DNA of 25,078 nucleotides from Syntrophaceae bacterium UBA5744 (GCA_002419215.1 DIFQ01000077.1:1-25078), one strand, 5' to 3'. Counted from the first letter of the stretch, positions 14,541 to 21,860 are shown. Program-made: numbers and translations. Notes: generated by a model from the sequence alone, not told the origin.

Positions 14541-15287
14541 ATGGAAGAAAAGAAACTGCCTGAAGTCCTCGAGAAGGAAACGACCCGTCGAGACTTCCTG
14601 AGAGGAACCGCTGCGGCGGCGGGAAGCGCCATCGCGATCACCGCCATCGGCGGCATTGCCCCTAAGAAGGCCGAGGCCCAGTACTCGGTCCAGACCGCGC
14701 CGGGCACCAAGCCCTTCGCGCAGAAATTTCTCTACGCCGGGCGCCACAACTGCACGGGCTGCAGAAGCTGCGAGCTGGCCTGCTCGCTGTTCCACACCGG
14801 CAACGTCCGGCCCGCCCTTTCCAGGATCTGGGTCAACAAGTACAAGGACATCGTCGACGTGCCCGTCATCTGCTGGCAGTGCGACGACGCCCCCTGCATC
14901 GCGGCCTGCCCGACGACCCCGAAGGCGATCCAGAGGGACGCCAAGACCAACGGCATCATCCTCAACGAGAAGATCTGCCTGGGCGCCAAGTGCATGAAGT
15001 GCGCCGAGGCCTGCCCGGCCCAATACATCCGCGGCAACCCCGACACGGGCCAGCCCCTGATCTGCGACCTCTGCGGCGGCGACCCCCAGTGCGTCAAGGC
15101 CTGCCACGCCCAGTCCGGCAACCCGCAGGGGCCCTGCCTCATGAGCCGGCCCGTCGGCCTGGGGTTGAACCTGTCCTTCCGTAACGTGACGCCGGACGAG
15201 GCCGGTAAGGACCTCGCGACCCAGTTGTTTTACCCGAACGTCGAAGGCAAGAGGGTCGTGGCCGCGAAGACCAGGAAAGGGAGGTGA
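14541..15287 (+). CDS. Tat-signal four-cluster ferredoxin-like subunit, module 1
   Basis: A 248-aa Fe-S electron-transfer subunit. The N-terminus has a twin-arginine signal, TTRRDFLRG with Arg16-Arg17, an Ala-rich hydrophobic stretch and an AEA cleavage motif ending at residue 46. Sixteen cysteines form four [4Fe-4S] motifs: 71/74/77/81, 111/114/119/123, 146/151/154/158 and 175/178/183/187, the pattern of DMSO-reductase-type FeS subunits and of E. coli YdhY/YdhX, which accompany the AOR-family protein YdhV. The start is fixed by comparison with the module 2 copy, which has an in-frame stop just upstream; GGAGG precedes the ATG. The AOR gene follows five bases later. I infer that it wires the tungsten subunit to a further carrier and drives its export by Tat. 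The two copies are about 85% identical by eye. Confidence 0.9.
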   Translation: MEEKKLPEVLEKETTRRDFLRGTAAAAGSAIAITAIGGIAPKKAEAQYSVQTAPGTKPFAQKFLYAGRHNCTGCRSCELACSLFHTGNVRPALSRIWVNKYKDIVDVPVICWQCDDAPCIAACPTTPKAIQRDAKTNGIILNEKICLGAKCMKCAEACPAQYIRGNPDTGQPLICDLCGGDPQCVKACHAQSGNPQGPCLMSRPVGLGLNLSFRNVTPDEAGKDLATQLFYPNVEGKRVVAAKTRKGR

Positions 15288-15292
15288 TCACC

Positions 15293-17119
15293 ATGGCAGC
15301 ACCCAAAGGCGGAAATTTCGGAAAGGTACTGGAGATCGACCTCGGCAAGCTGACGTACAAGACTCGGCCGGTTTCCGATGAGATCCTGCAGCAATACATC
15401 GGCGGCAGGGGCCTCGGGGCCTACTACGCCGTAACGGAATACAAGGCGGGCAAGAATCCATACGACGAGGATGCCTTCGTATTCCTGGGTCCGGGGCCCC
15501 TGGCCGGGACCATGTGCGTCTCCCCGAGGACCAGTATCGTCAACAAGAACCCCTACACGGGCAATTTGAACCACGCCGAGTGCGGCGCACACCTGGCGAG
15601 CGAAATCAAGTGGGCCGGCTGGGACGGCATCTACATCAAGGGCAGGGCCAGGAAGCCCACCTGGTTCTCCGTCGTCGATGACAAGGTGGAGTTCAAGGAC
15701 GCCTCGAAGATGTGGGGCAAGACGACTGAAGTCGCCCACGAGATGATGGTCAGGGAGATGAAGGACCCCCTCATCCGGACGATCGTCATCGGCCCGGCCG
15801 GCGAGAACGGCGTCCTCTATTCCTGCCTGATCGTCGAGCGGTTCCGCGCCGCGGCGCGAAGCAACGCGGGGTCCGTCTTCGGCGACAAGAAATTGAAAGG
15901 CTTCGCCGTGCGCGGCACGAAGTACGCCGTGCCCGTCGTGGACAACGCCAAGTTCCTGGCAGCCGCGAACGTCGCCAAGGAGGCCAACATCAACAACCCG
16001 GGGGCGGGAAGGAGGAAAGTCTGGGGAACGGCAGCCTCCATGGAAACCAACAACTTCCTGACCGGTTCGCTCATCGTGAAGAACAACCAGACCACCTGGT
16101 GGCCCGACGTCGTCAGACTCGGCGCCGAAGAAGCTGAAAGGAAGTTCTGGAAGCGCCATGTCTCCTGCACCAACTGCCAGGCGCACTGCCTGAAACTGGG
16201 TGTGCTGCGCGAAGGCAAGTACACGGGTCTCGTTGCCGAGTCCCCCGAGTACGAGTCCGGCGGCCTGTTGGGCACGAACCTGGGGATGAAGAAGTTCGAC
16301 GAGATGACCGCCCTGATCGAGGCCTGCGACGCCTACGGCCTGGACAACATCTCCACGGGCGGCGTGCTCGGTTTCGTGACGGAAGCGGTCGAGAAGGGCG
16401 CGCTGAAGCCATCCGACCTCGACGGTTTGAAGCCAACGTGGGGCGACGGCGACACGTACATGAAGTTGATCGACAAGATCGCCTACAAGCAGGGCAAGGC
16501 CGGCAAGCTCCTCTCCCAGGGTGTGGCCCGGATTTCGAAGCAGATCGGCAAGGGCACCGATGCCTATGCCAACACGGTGAAAGGCAGGGAGTTGGCCGCC
16601 CACGACCCGCGGGGCGACAAGCCCAGGGCATACAGCTACTGCATCGGCCCCAACGGCGCCGACCATCACGAGGGAACCAACACCACTTCGCTCTGCCAGA
16701 CGGCCATGATGGACTCGCTCTGCCTGTGCTCCTTCACCTCCATGTTCGTCTGGGGCGCCCAGACGGACAAGGTCGTCACCGACATGATCAACCCGCTGTG
16801 CGGCTGGAACATGAAGACCGAGGACTTCTGGACGGCCGCCAAGCGGATCATGACGGTCGAGCGCGTCTTCAACGTCCGCGAGGGCGTCAGCTCCAAGGAT
16901 GATCGCCTTCCCAAGCGCATGTACGCGGAGAAACTGCCCGAGGGCCCGAAGAAGAACTCGATTTTCACGGAGGAGGATCAGAAAAAAATGGAGGCGACGG
17001 CCTACGGGTTCTTCGGCTGGGATGCCAAGGGCATCCCGACGGAAGCAGCCCTCAAGTCCTACGGCCTCGATTACCTGATCGCCGATGTCAACGCGGCCAG
17101 AAAGAAGTACAACCTCTAA
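15293..17119 (+). CDS. AOR-family tungsten/molybdenum oxidoreductase catalytic subunit, module 1
   Basis: A 608-aa member of the aldehyde:ferredoxin oxidoreductase family, holding a bis-pterin W (or Mo) cofactor and one [4Fe-4S] cluster. Visible landmarks are YIGGRGLGAYY (about 36-46), NLNHAECGAH, GSVFGDKKLKGFAVRGT, cluster cysteines 292/295/299 in CTNCQAHC, PEYESGG, AAHDPRGD (about 436-443), HHEG (about 458-461) and DSLCLC (Asp474 and the fourth cluster Cys479, spaced as in Pyrococcus AOR). The protein has no signal of its own; if exported it would travel with the Tat-bearing Fe-S partner. ATG 15293 has GGGAGG eight bases upstream; an in-frame GTG at 15284 is less likely. Substrate unknown; aldehydes are the family default. 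BamB-type aromatic reduction is possible but not supported by the neighbours. Confidence 0.92.
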   Translation: MAAPKGGNFGKVLEIDLGKLTYKTRPVSDEILQQYIGGRGLGAYYAVTEYKAGKNPYDEDAFVFLGPGPLAGTMCVSPRTSIVNKNPYTGNLNHAECGAHLASEIKWAGWDGIYIKGRARKPTWFSVVDDKVEFKDASKMWGKTTEVAHEMMVREMKDPLIRTIVIGPAGENGVLYSCLIVERFRAAARSNAGSVFGDKKLKGFAVRGTKYAVPVVDNAKFLAAANVAKEANINNPGAGRRKVWGTAASMETNNFLTGSLIVKNNQTTWWPDVVRLGAEEAERKFWKRHVSCTNCQAHCLKLGVLREGKYTGLVAESPEYESGGLLGTNLGMKKFDEMTALIEACDAYGLDNISTGGVLGFVTEAVEKGALKPSDLDGLKPTWGDGDTYMKLIDKIAYKQGKAGKLLSQGVARISKQIGKGTDAYANTVKGRELAAHDPRGDKPRAYSYCIGPNGADHHEGTNTTSLCQTAMMDSLCLCSFTSMFVWGAQTDKVVTDMINPLCGWNMKTEDFWTAAKRIMTVERVFNVREGVSSKDDRLPKRMYAEKLPEGPKKNSIFTEEDQKKMEATAYGFFGWDAKGIPTEAALKSYGLDYLIADVNAARKKYNL

Positions 17120-17143
17120 CCGATAACAGGCTATCGCAACACA

Positions 17144-17173
17144 GGGCGGGTGATCGCATCACCCGCCCTTTTC
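17144..17173 (+). terminator. Intrinsic terminator of module 1
   Basis: GGGCGGGTGA (17144-17153) and TCACCCGCCC (17159-17168) form a perfect 10-bp stem with loop TCGCA, followed by TTTTCATT. The stem sequence is the same as in the module 2 terminator. From 17174 to 17294 I see nothing further. Confidence 0.9.
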
Positions 17174-17294
17174 ATTACCCCATCCCCTTTGCGGCCGGAA
17201 AGGGATTTGCCGCGTTTCAGCCTGCACAGCGGTCATCGCGGCAATGCAGTTGCGGACCGGTAGAATCGCCTGCCTGCCTGCGTCGCGGGGCCGC

Positions 17295-17314
17295 CTATGT
17301 CAAACATGACATAA
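17295..17314. promoter_or_regulatory. Operator-like inverted repeat, copy 2
   Basis: CTATGTCAAACATGACATAA matches copy 1 (13946) at 18 of 20 positions; here the inner arms ATGTCA and TGACAT are perfect. Confidence 0.75.
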
Positions 17315-17318
17315 CATC

Positions 17319-17332
17319 TTGATATAATTCAA
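17319..17332. promoter_or_regulatory. FNR-like site, copy 2
   Basis: TTGATATAATTCAA fits TTGAT-N4-ATCAA with one mismatch. Its centre is 21 bp from the centre of the inverted repeat, exactly as in copy 1. Confidence 0.5.
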
Positions 17333-17350
17333 CATTTAGCGAAAAAAAGT

Positions 17351-17379
17351 TTGACTTAACGTCGGGCATGCGGTTATAT
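17351..17379 (+). promoter_or_regulatory. Promoter of module 2
   Basis: TTGACT (17351-17356) and TTATAT (17374-17379) are 17 bases apart, with start near 17386, about 358 bases before the P460 gene. Confidence 0.7.
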
Positions 17380-17392
17380 TGCCGCACGGGCC

Positions 17393-17546
17393 GGGACTGC
17401 TCGAGCAGTTCCCGCTCGTTATCCAAGGGTTCCTCTCATGCACGCCGATCGAAAGGACGCCCTTGTGAGGGAGAGGTAGCAGTCAAGGGAGTCGTTGGCC
17501 GGAATGCCGTCTCGATAAGCGGCATTCGGCGGGTCTTCAGACCCGC
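17393..17546 (+). other. Structured 5' leader of module 2 (three hairpins)
   Basis: GGGACTGC, loop TCGA and GCAGTTCC form a hairpin at the very 5' end (17393-17412). GAATGCCG (17502-17509) pairs with CGGCATTC (17520-17527), and GCGGGTCT (17529-17536) pairs with AGACCCGC (17539-17546) right after it. No T run follows, so these are not simple terminators. They could stabilise or control the transcript. From 17547 to 17743 I see no gene other than the ribosome site of the P460 gene. Confidence 0.45.
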
Positions 17547-17743
17547 GTCGCAGCGTATTGATTTGAGTTCTCGACGGTCCCGGATGATTGCAACATCACA
17601 CAATCCTCTATCTTTTCATTGGACCCTTACGAATAACTCACCATTCCTGCGAGTTCACGATAACCCTTCAACCCAAACAGGATCTCTTGCGTGGACAGCC
17701 TGCCCTGCCGGCAGGGACCGCGTGTATTTGAAAGGAGTTTGAA

Positions 17744-18235
17744 ATGAAGAAAGGTTTGATCGTTCTCGCAATCGTTCTCGCCGTCACCCTCGTCCTTTCG
17801 GGCATGCTGTTCGCCCAGGCCAAAAAAGGCCCCGCAGCCGACGGCAAGTCCGTCTGGGACTTCATCCAGAAGGCAAAATACCAGAGCTGGAAGATGTGGC
17901 CCGGCACCGAGGCCCAGTACAAGGGGCCCGAGCCCCACGGGGCGTTCCTGACGAGCTACGTGAACCAGATCGCCTTCGACTCCATCAAGGCCAAGAAGGG
18001 CAAGTTCGCCGACGGGGCCATGATCGTCCAGGACAACTTCGACAAGAACAAGAAGCTCAAGCACGTCGACGTGATGTACAAGGTGAAGGGCTACAACCCC
18101 AAGGGCGGCGACTGGTTCTGGGCGCAGTTCAAGGCCAGCGGCAAGGTGGACCAGGAAGGCAAGATCGACGAGTGCATCAAGTGCCACGAGGCCCAGAAAT
18201 CGAACGACTACGTCTACACGAGCAAGATGAAGTAA
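17744..18235 (+). CDS. Secreted cytochrome P460-family monohaem protein
   Basis: A 163-aa secreted protein with a Sec signal (MKKGLIVLAIVLAVTLVLSG, cleavage near FAQA at residues 23-26) and one c-type haem motif CIKCH at residues 144-148. Cytochrome P460-family landmarks are MWPGTEAQYKGPEPHG, SYVNQIAFD, GAMIVQDNFD and GYNPKGGDWFWAQF before the haem motif, and NDYVYT after it. Characterised relatives oxidise hydroxylamine or bind NO; many others are simple carriers. As first gene of module 2, directly upstream of the exported Fe-S and AOR subunits, it could be their periplasmic electron acceptor, or a sensor or scavenger of a small molecule; this is inference. AAAGGAG precedes the ATG. Haem attachment would need the ResB/CcsA system encoded nearby. 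No terminator separates it from the next gene. Confidence 0.88.
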   Translation: MKKGLIVLAIVLAVTLVLSGMLFAQAKKGPAADGKSVWDFIQKAKYQSWKMWPGTEAQYKGPEPHGAFLTSYVNQIAFDSIKAKKGKFADGAMIVQDNFDKNKKLKHVDVMYKVKGYNPKGGDWFWAQFKASGKVDQEGKIDECIKCHEAQKSNDYVYTSKMK

Positions 18236-18326
18236 ACACTCCCGGTTGAAATCCTGTTCGATTCAGCTGGAGGGGACCGTTTGAACCCGAATTAAATAAA
18301 AATAGAGAGACACCGTGAAAGGAGGT

Positions 18327-18389
18327 GTGCCCGGTTTCATTTCATTGATGTGTCAAGCCGTTAACACGAGGCAATCCAATGGAGGTTAG
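18327..18389 (+). other. Conserved 20-codon leader ORF candidate, copy 2
   Basis: The same GTG frame as at 14476, reading VPGFISLMCQAVNTRQSNGG and ending two bases before the Fe-S gene. Six base changes separate the copies: three silent in the first six codons, then three replacement changes. AAAGGAGG lies just upstream. Confidence 0.3.
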
Positions 18390-18391
18390 AC

Positions 18392-19138
18392 ATGGAAGAA
18401 AAGAAACTGCCTGACGTTCTCAAGAAGGAAACGACCCGTCGTGACTTCCTGAGAGGAACCGCCACGGCGGCGGGAAGCGCCCTTGCGATCACCGCCATCG
18501 GCGGCATCGCCCCGAAGAAGGCCGAGGCGCAGTACTCGGTCCAGACCGCGCCGGGCACCAAGCCTTACGCGCAGAAGTACCGCTTCGCCGAGCGGCAGAA
18601 CTGCACGGGCTGCCGGAGCTGCGAATTTGCCTGCTCGCTGTTCCACACCGGCACCGCGCGCCCTGCCCTGTCGCGCATCTACATCGCCAAGTACAAGGAC
18701 ATCGTCGACGTCCCCGTGATGTGCTGGCACTGCGACGACGCCCCCTGCATCGCGGCCTGCCCCACGACCCCGAAGGCGATCCAGAAGGATCCCAAGACCA
18801 ACGGCATCGTCCTCAACGAGAAGATCTGCCTGGGCGCCAAGTGCATGAAGTGCCAGGAGGCCTGCCCGGCCAAGTACATCCGCGGCAACCCCGACACGGG
18901 CCAGCCCCTGATCTGCGACCTCTGCGGCGGCGACCCCCAGTGCGTCAAGGCCTGCCAGGAGCAGGCCGGCAACCCCCAGGGGCCCTGCCTCATGGGCCGT
19001 CCCATCGGGCTTGGCGTCAACATGGCCTACCGTTCCGTGACGCCGGAACAGGCGGGCAAGGACCTCGCGAACCTCCTGTTCTACCCGAACGTTGAGGGCA
19101 AGCGGGTCGTTCCTGCGAAGACCAGGAAGGGGAGGTGA
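18392..19138 (+). CDS. Tat-signal four-cluster ferredoxin-like subunit, module 2
   Basis: A 248-aa paralogue of the protein at 14541, the same length with all sixteen cluster cysteines kept. The Tat leader (TTRRDFLRG, then an AEA site) is almost unchanged, while most differences fall around the first cluster and in the C-terminal 50 residues, the surfaces likely to touch the catalytic subunit or the acceptor. An in-frame TAA about 30 bases upstream rules out a longer protein and fixes the ATG, which has GGAGG before it. It lies 156 bases after the P460 gene with no terminator between and five bases before the AOR gene. Role inferred as for the module 1 copy. Confidence 0.9.
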   Translation: MEEKKLPDVLKKETTRRDFLRGTATAAGSALAITAIGGIAPKKAEAQYSVQTAPGTKPYAQKYRFAERQNCTGCRSCEFACSLFHTGTARPALSRIYIAKYKDIVDVPVMCWHCDDAPCIAACPTTPKAIQKDPKTNGIVLNEKICLGAKCMKCQEACPAKYIRGNPDTGQPLICDLCGGDPQCVKACQEQAGNPQGPCLMGRPIGLGVNMAYRSVTPEQAGKDLANLLFYPNVEGKRVVPAKTRKGR

Positions 19139-19143
19139 GAACG

Positions 19144-20970
19144 ATGGCAACACCCAAAGGCGGAAATTTCGGAAAGGTACTGGAGATCGACCTCAGCAAG
19201 CTGACCTACAAGACGCGGCCGGTCTCCGATGAGATCCTCCAGCAATACATCGGCGGCCGCGGCCTCGGGGCCTACTATGCCCTGACGGAGTACAAGGCGG
19301 GCAAGAACGCCTTCGACGAGAACGCCTTCGTCTTCGTGGGGCCCGGGCCCCTGTCTGGCACCATGGCCGTCTCCCACAGGACCTGCTTCGTCAACATCAG
19401 CCCCCTGACGGGCCGCCTGAATCATTCAGAGTGCGGCGCTCACATCGCCAGCGAAATCAAGTTCGCCGGCTGGGACGGCATCTACATCAAGGGCAAGGCG
19501 AAGAAGCCCACCTGGTTTACCGTCGTCAACGACAAGGTCGAGTTCAAGGACGCCTCGAGGATGTGGGGCAAGACAACCGACGAGGCCCACGAGATGATGA
19601 TCAAGGAAATGAAGGACCCCGAGATCCGGACGGCCGTCATCGGCCCGGCCGGTGAGAACGGCGCCCTGCAGGCCAACGTCATCGTCGAGCGGTTCCGCGC
19701 CGCGTCGCGCAGCAACACGGGCCCTGTTTTCGGCGACAAGAAGCTCAAAGGGTTCGCCGTGCGCGGCACGAAGTACGCCGTGCCCGTCGCGGACAACGCC
19801 AAGTTCCTCGCCGCCGCCAGGACCGGCAAGGAGATCAATATCGCCGGCGAGGCATGGGAAGGCCTCAAGCGATGGGGCACGGGCGGCCTGATGGAGCTCA
19901 AGCACTTCCTCCACGGCTCGCTCATCACGAAGAATTTCCAGACCACCTGGTACCCCGACGTCGTGAAGATCGGCGGCGAGGAGGCGGCGCGGACCTTCTG
20001 GAAGCGTCATTCCTCCTGCACCAACTGCCCGGCGCACTGCCTGAAGCTGGGCGTCATCCGCGACGGCAAGTACAAGGGCCTCGTGGCCGAGTCGCCCGAG
20101 TACGAATCCGGCGGCCTGCTGGGCTCCAATCTCGGCATGACGAAATTCGACGAGATGACCGCCCTCATCGAGGCCTGCGACGCCTACGGTCTCGACAACA
20201 TCTCCACGGGCGGAACGCTGGGCTTCCTGACGGAAGCCATGGAGAAAGGCGCCATCAAGCCCGCCGATCTCGACGGTCTGAAGCCCAAGTGGGGCGATTG
20301 CGACACCTACATGGCCATGATCCGGAAGATCGCCCTCAGGGAAGGCAAGGCCGGTAAGTTCATGGCCCAGGGCGTGGCGAGGATGTCCAAGCAGATCGGA
20401 AAGGGCTCCGACGCCTACGCCAACGTCGTGAAGGGCCGCGAGCTTGCAGCCCACGACCCGCGGGGCGACAAGATTCGAGCCTACAGCTACACGATGGGCA
20501 CCAACGGCGGTGATCACCACGAGGGCCAGGGCTCCAAGGCCCTTGCCATGACGGCCATGGCCGACTCGCTCTGCTCGTGCTCCTTCACCTCCATGCTGAT
20601 CTGGGGTGCCAATACGGACAAGATCGTCACCGACATGCTAAACGGGCTTTGCGGCTGGAACATGAAACCCGAGGACTACTGGACGACGGCCAAGCGGATC
20701 ATGACGGCCGAACGCCTCCTGAACGTCCGCGAAGGCATCAGCTCCAAGGACGACCGGCTGCCCAAGCGGTTCTTCACGGAGAAGCTGCCGGCCGGCCCCA
20801 AGAAGGACGCCATCTTCACGGCTGAGGATCAGAAGAAGATGGAAGCCGACACCTACGGCTTCTTCGGTTGGGACGCCAAGGGTATCCCGACGGAGGCGAC
20901 CCTCAAGGCCTACGGCATGGATGCCTTCATCGGCGAGTTGAACGCAGCAAAGAAGAAGTACAACCTCTAA
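19144..20970 (+). CDS. AOR-family tungsten/molybdenum oxidoreductase catalytic subunit, module 2
   Basis: A 608-aa paralogue of the protein at 15293, equal in length and about 82% identical over the first 100 residues by eye count. Cluster cysteines are kept in CTNCPAHC and DSLCSC, as are GGRGLG, AHDPRGD and HHEG. Divergence is concentrated at about residues 75-92, 225-290 and 462-475 (EGQGSKALAMTAMADSL against EGTNTTSLCQTAMMDSL), regions that in the family line the substrate side of the cofactor, so the paralogues may differ in substrate. ATG 19144 has GGGGAGG eight bases upstream. It is the last gene of module 2. The metal cannot be told from sequence; tungsten is usual for the family. Confidence 0.92.
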   Translation: MATPKGGNFGKVLEIDLSKLTYKTRPVSDEILQQYIGGRGLGAYYALTEYKAGKNAFDENAFVFVGPGPLSGTMAVSHRTCFVNISPLTGRLNHSECGAHIASEIKFAGWDGIYIKGKAKKPTWFTVVNDKVEFKDASRMWGKTTDEAHEMMIKEMKDPEIRTAVIGPAGENGALQANVIVERFRAASRSNTGPVFGDKKLKGFAVRGTKYAVPVADNAKFLAAARTGKEINIAGEAWEGLKRWGTGGLMELKHFLHGSLITKNFQTTWYPDVVKIGGEEAARTFWKRHSSCTNCPAHCLKLGVIRDGKYKGLVAESPEYESGGLLGSNLGMTKFDEMTALIEACDAYGLDNISTGGTLGFLTEAMEKGAIKPADLDGLKPKWGDCDTYMAMIRKIALREGKAGKFMAQGVARMSKQIGKGSDAYANVVKGRELAAHDPRGDKIRAYSYTMGTNGGDHHEGQGSKALAMTAMADSLCSCSFTSMLIWGANTDKIVTDMLNGLCGWNMKPEDYWTTAKRIMTAERLLNVREGISSKDDRLPKRFFTEKLPAGPKKDAIFTAEDQKKMEADTYGFFGWDAKGIPTEATLKAYGMDAFIGELNAAKKKYNL

Positions 20971-20987
20971 CCGTTTGATTTCCACGG

Positions 20988-21025
20988 CAAGGGCGGGTGA
21001 CTCGCTCACCCGCCCTTGCTTTTCT
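20988..21025 (+). terminator. Intrinsic terminator of module 2
   Basis: CAAGGGCGGGTGA (20988-21000) and TCACCCGCCCTTG (21006-21018) form a perfect 13-bp stem with loop CTCGC, followed by CTTTTCTTT. The inner ten pairs equal the module 1 terminator. Confidence 0.9.
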
Positions 21026-21044
21026 TTCCCGCTTTCGTTATAGT
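21016..21044 (+). promoter_or_regulatory. Candidate promoter of the NapG-like/Hdr operon
   Basis: TTGCTT (21016-21021) and TATAGT (21039-21044) are 17 bases apart, with start near 21051. The -35 box is weak and overlaps the end of the module 2 terminator. The inverted repeat of the AOR modules is not present here. Confidence 0.4.
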
Positions 21045-21117
21045 TCATTGGTCCGTAACCGCGGAGGAGAGGGGTCGGTGACACGGAACCTGGAACAATC
21101 AGGGGACAAATACGCCC

Positions 21118-21822
21118 ATGGCCTTTTCACGCAGGGATACGATCCAGCTTCTCGTCAGCGGCACCGTCTCAGCCGTCATTTTTGGCCTCTTTAAGGTAAG
21201 CGGGGCCAGGGAAATCCCGCGCCCGCCCGGGGCCCTCGAAGAGAAATCCTTTCTCGAGTACTGCGCACGCTGCTACCGCTGCGTAGACGTCTGCCCCACC
21301 GACGCGATCCGCCCTGCTGGTCTCGAGGGCGGCATCACGAGTTTCGGAACCCCCATCCTTCGCCACAAGGAATGCATCTTCTGCATGGCCTGCATCAAGG
21401 AGTGCCCGACGGGTGCCATCGCCAAAATTTCGCGCGACGAGGTCGACATCGGCAATGCCGTCATCAACCGCGAGACCTGCCTCGCCTGGACGGGCCAGGA
21501 AGACTGCACGCGCTGCTTCGACGCCTGCCGCTACGATGCGATCATTCTCGAGAAGGACAAATACCCCGTCGTTCTCGAGGATCCCTGCACGGGCTGCAAC
21601 GCCTGCGAGAAACGCTGCCCCACGAAGCCCAAGTCCATCGTCACGCACTACGACAAGGTGAAGCGAATCCCACCGCCGGAGAAGCACATCGCCCTTCGTC
21701 GCGAGGAGGAGGACGGACGGGGTCACGGGCGCGAAGAGGGGTTCACGGACTGGCTGAAGAAGCGGGTGAACAAGCTGGGAGAACATTACGGGATCATCAA
21801 GGAAGAAGAGGAAGAGGAATAA
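21118..21822 (+). CDS. NapG-like four-cluster ferredoxin with twin-arginine N-terminus
   Basis: A 234-aa Fe-S protein with sixteen cysteines in four groups: 49/52/55/59, 86/89/92/96, 121/130/133/137 and 157/160/163/167. The third group has an eight-residue gap between its first two cysteines, as in NapG/MauN-type ferredoxins. The N-terminus SRRDTIQLL is followed by one hydrophobic stretch (about 10-27) with no clear cleavage motif, so it is probably anchored to the outer face of the membrane by an uncleaved Tat signal. The tail is very acidic, ending in six glutamates. It could connect the exported AOR complexes to the membrane quinone pool, or serve the Hdr-like proteins that follow; localisation is the open point. 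The ribosome site (AGGGGA) is weak. Confidence 0.82.
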   Translation: MAFSRRDTIQLLVSGTVSAVIFGLFKVSGAREIPRPPGALEEKSFLEYCARCYRCVDVCPTDAIRPAGLEGGITSFGTPILRHKECIFCMACIKECPTGAIAKISRDEVDIGNAVINRETCLAWTGQEDCTRCFDACRYDAIILEKDKYPVVLEDPCTGCNACEKRCPTKPKSIVTHYDKVKRIPPPEKHIALRREEEDGRGHGREEGFTDWLKKRVNKLGEHYGIIKEEEEEE

Positions 21823-21825
21823 ACT

Positions 21826-21860
21826 CGGGTATCGGGTCTAGGGTCTCGGGTATAGGGTTC
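21826..21860 (+). repeat. Word array G (five 7-nt units) between NapG-like and HdrA-like genes
   Basis: Five consecutive 7-nt words of the form (C/A)GGGTNT, starting four bases after the stop codon and ending 12 bases before the next ATG. There is no complementary arm. It lies inside an apparent operon, so it does not look like a terminator. Confidence 0.65.

Noticed and set aside
15230..16669. 479-codon open frame antisense to AOR 1 (and a similar one at 19426-20520)
   Set aside because: It mirrors the real AOR frame, repeats in both paralogues only because the sense genes are similar, and has no recognisable domain or ribosome site. It is an effect of GC-rich codon use.
3726..21860. CRISPR array interpretation of the periodic word arrays
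   Set aside because: Units are 7-8 nt with no spacers and no cas genes nearby.
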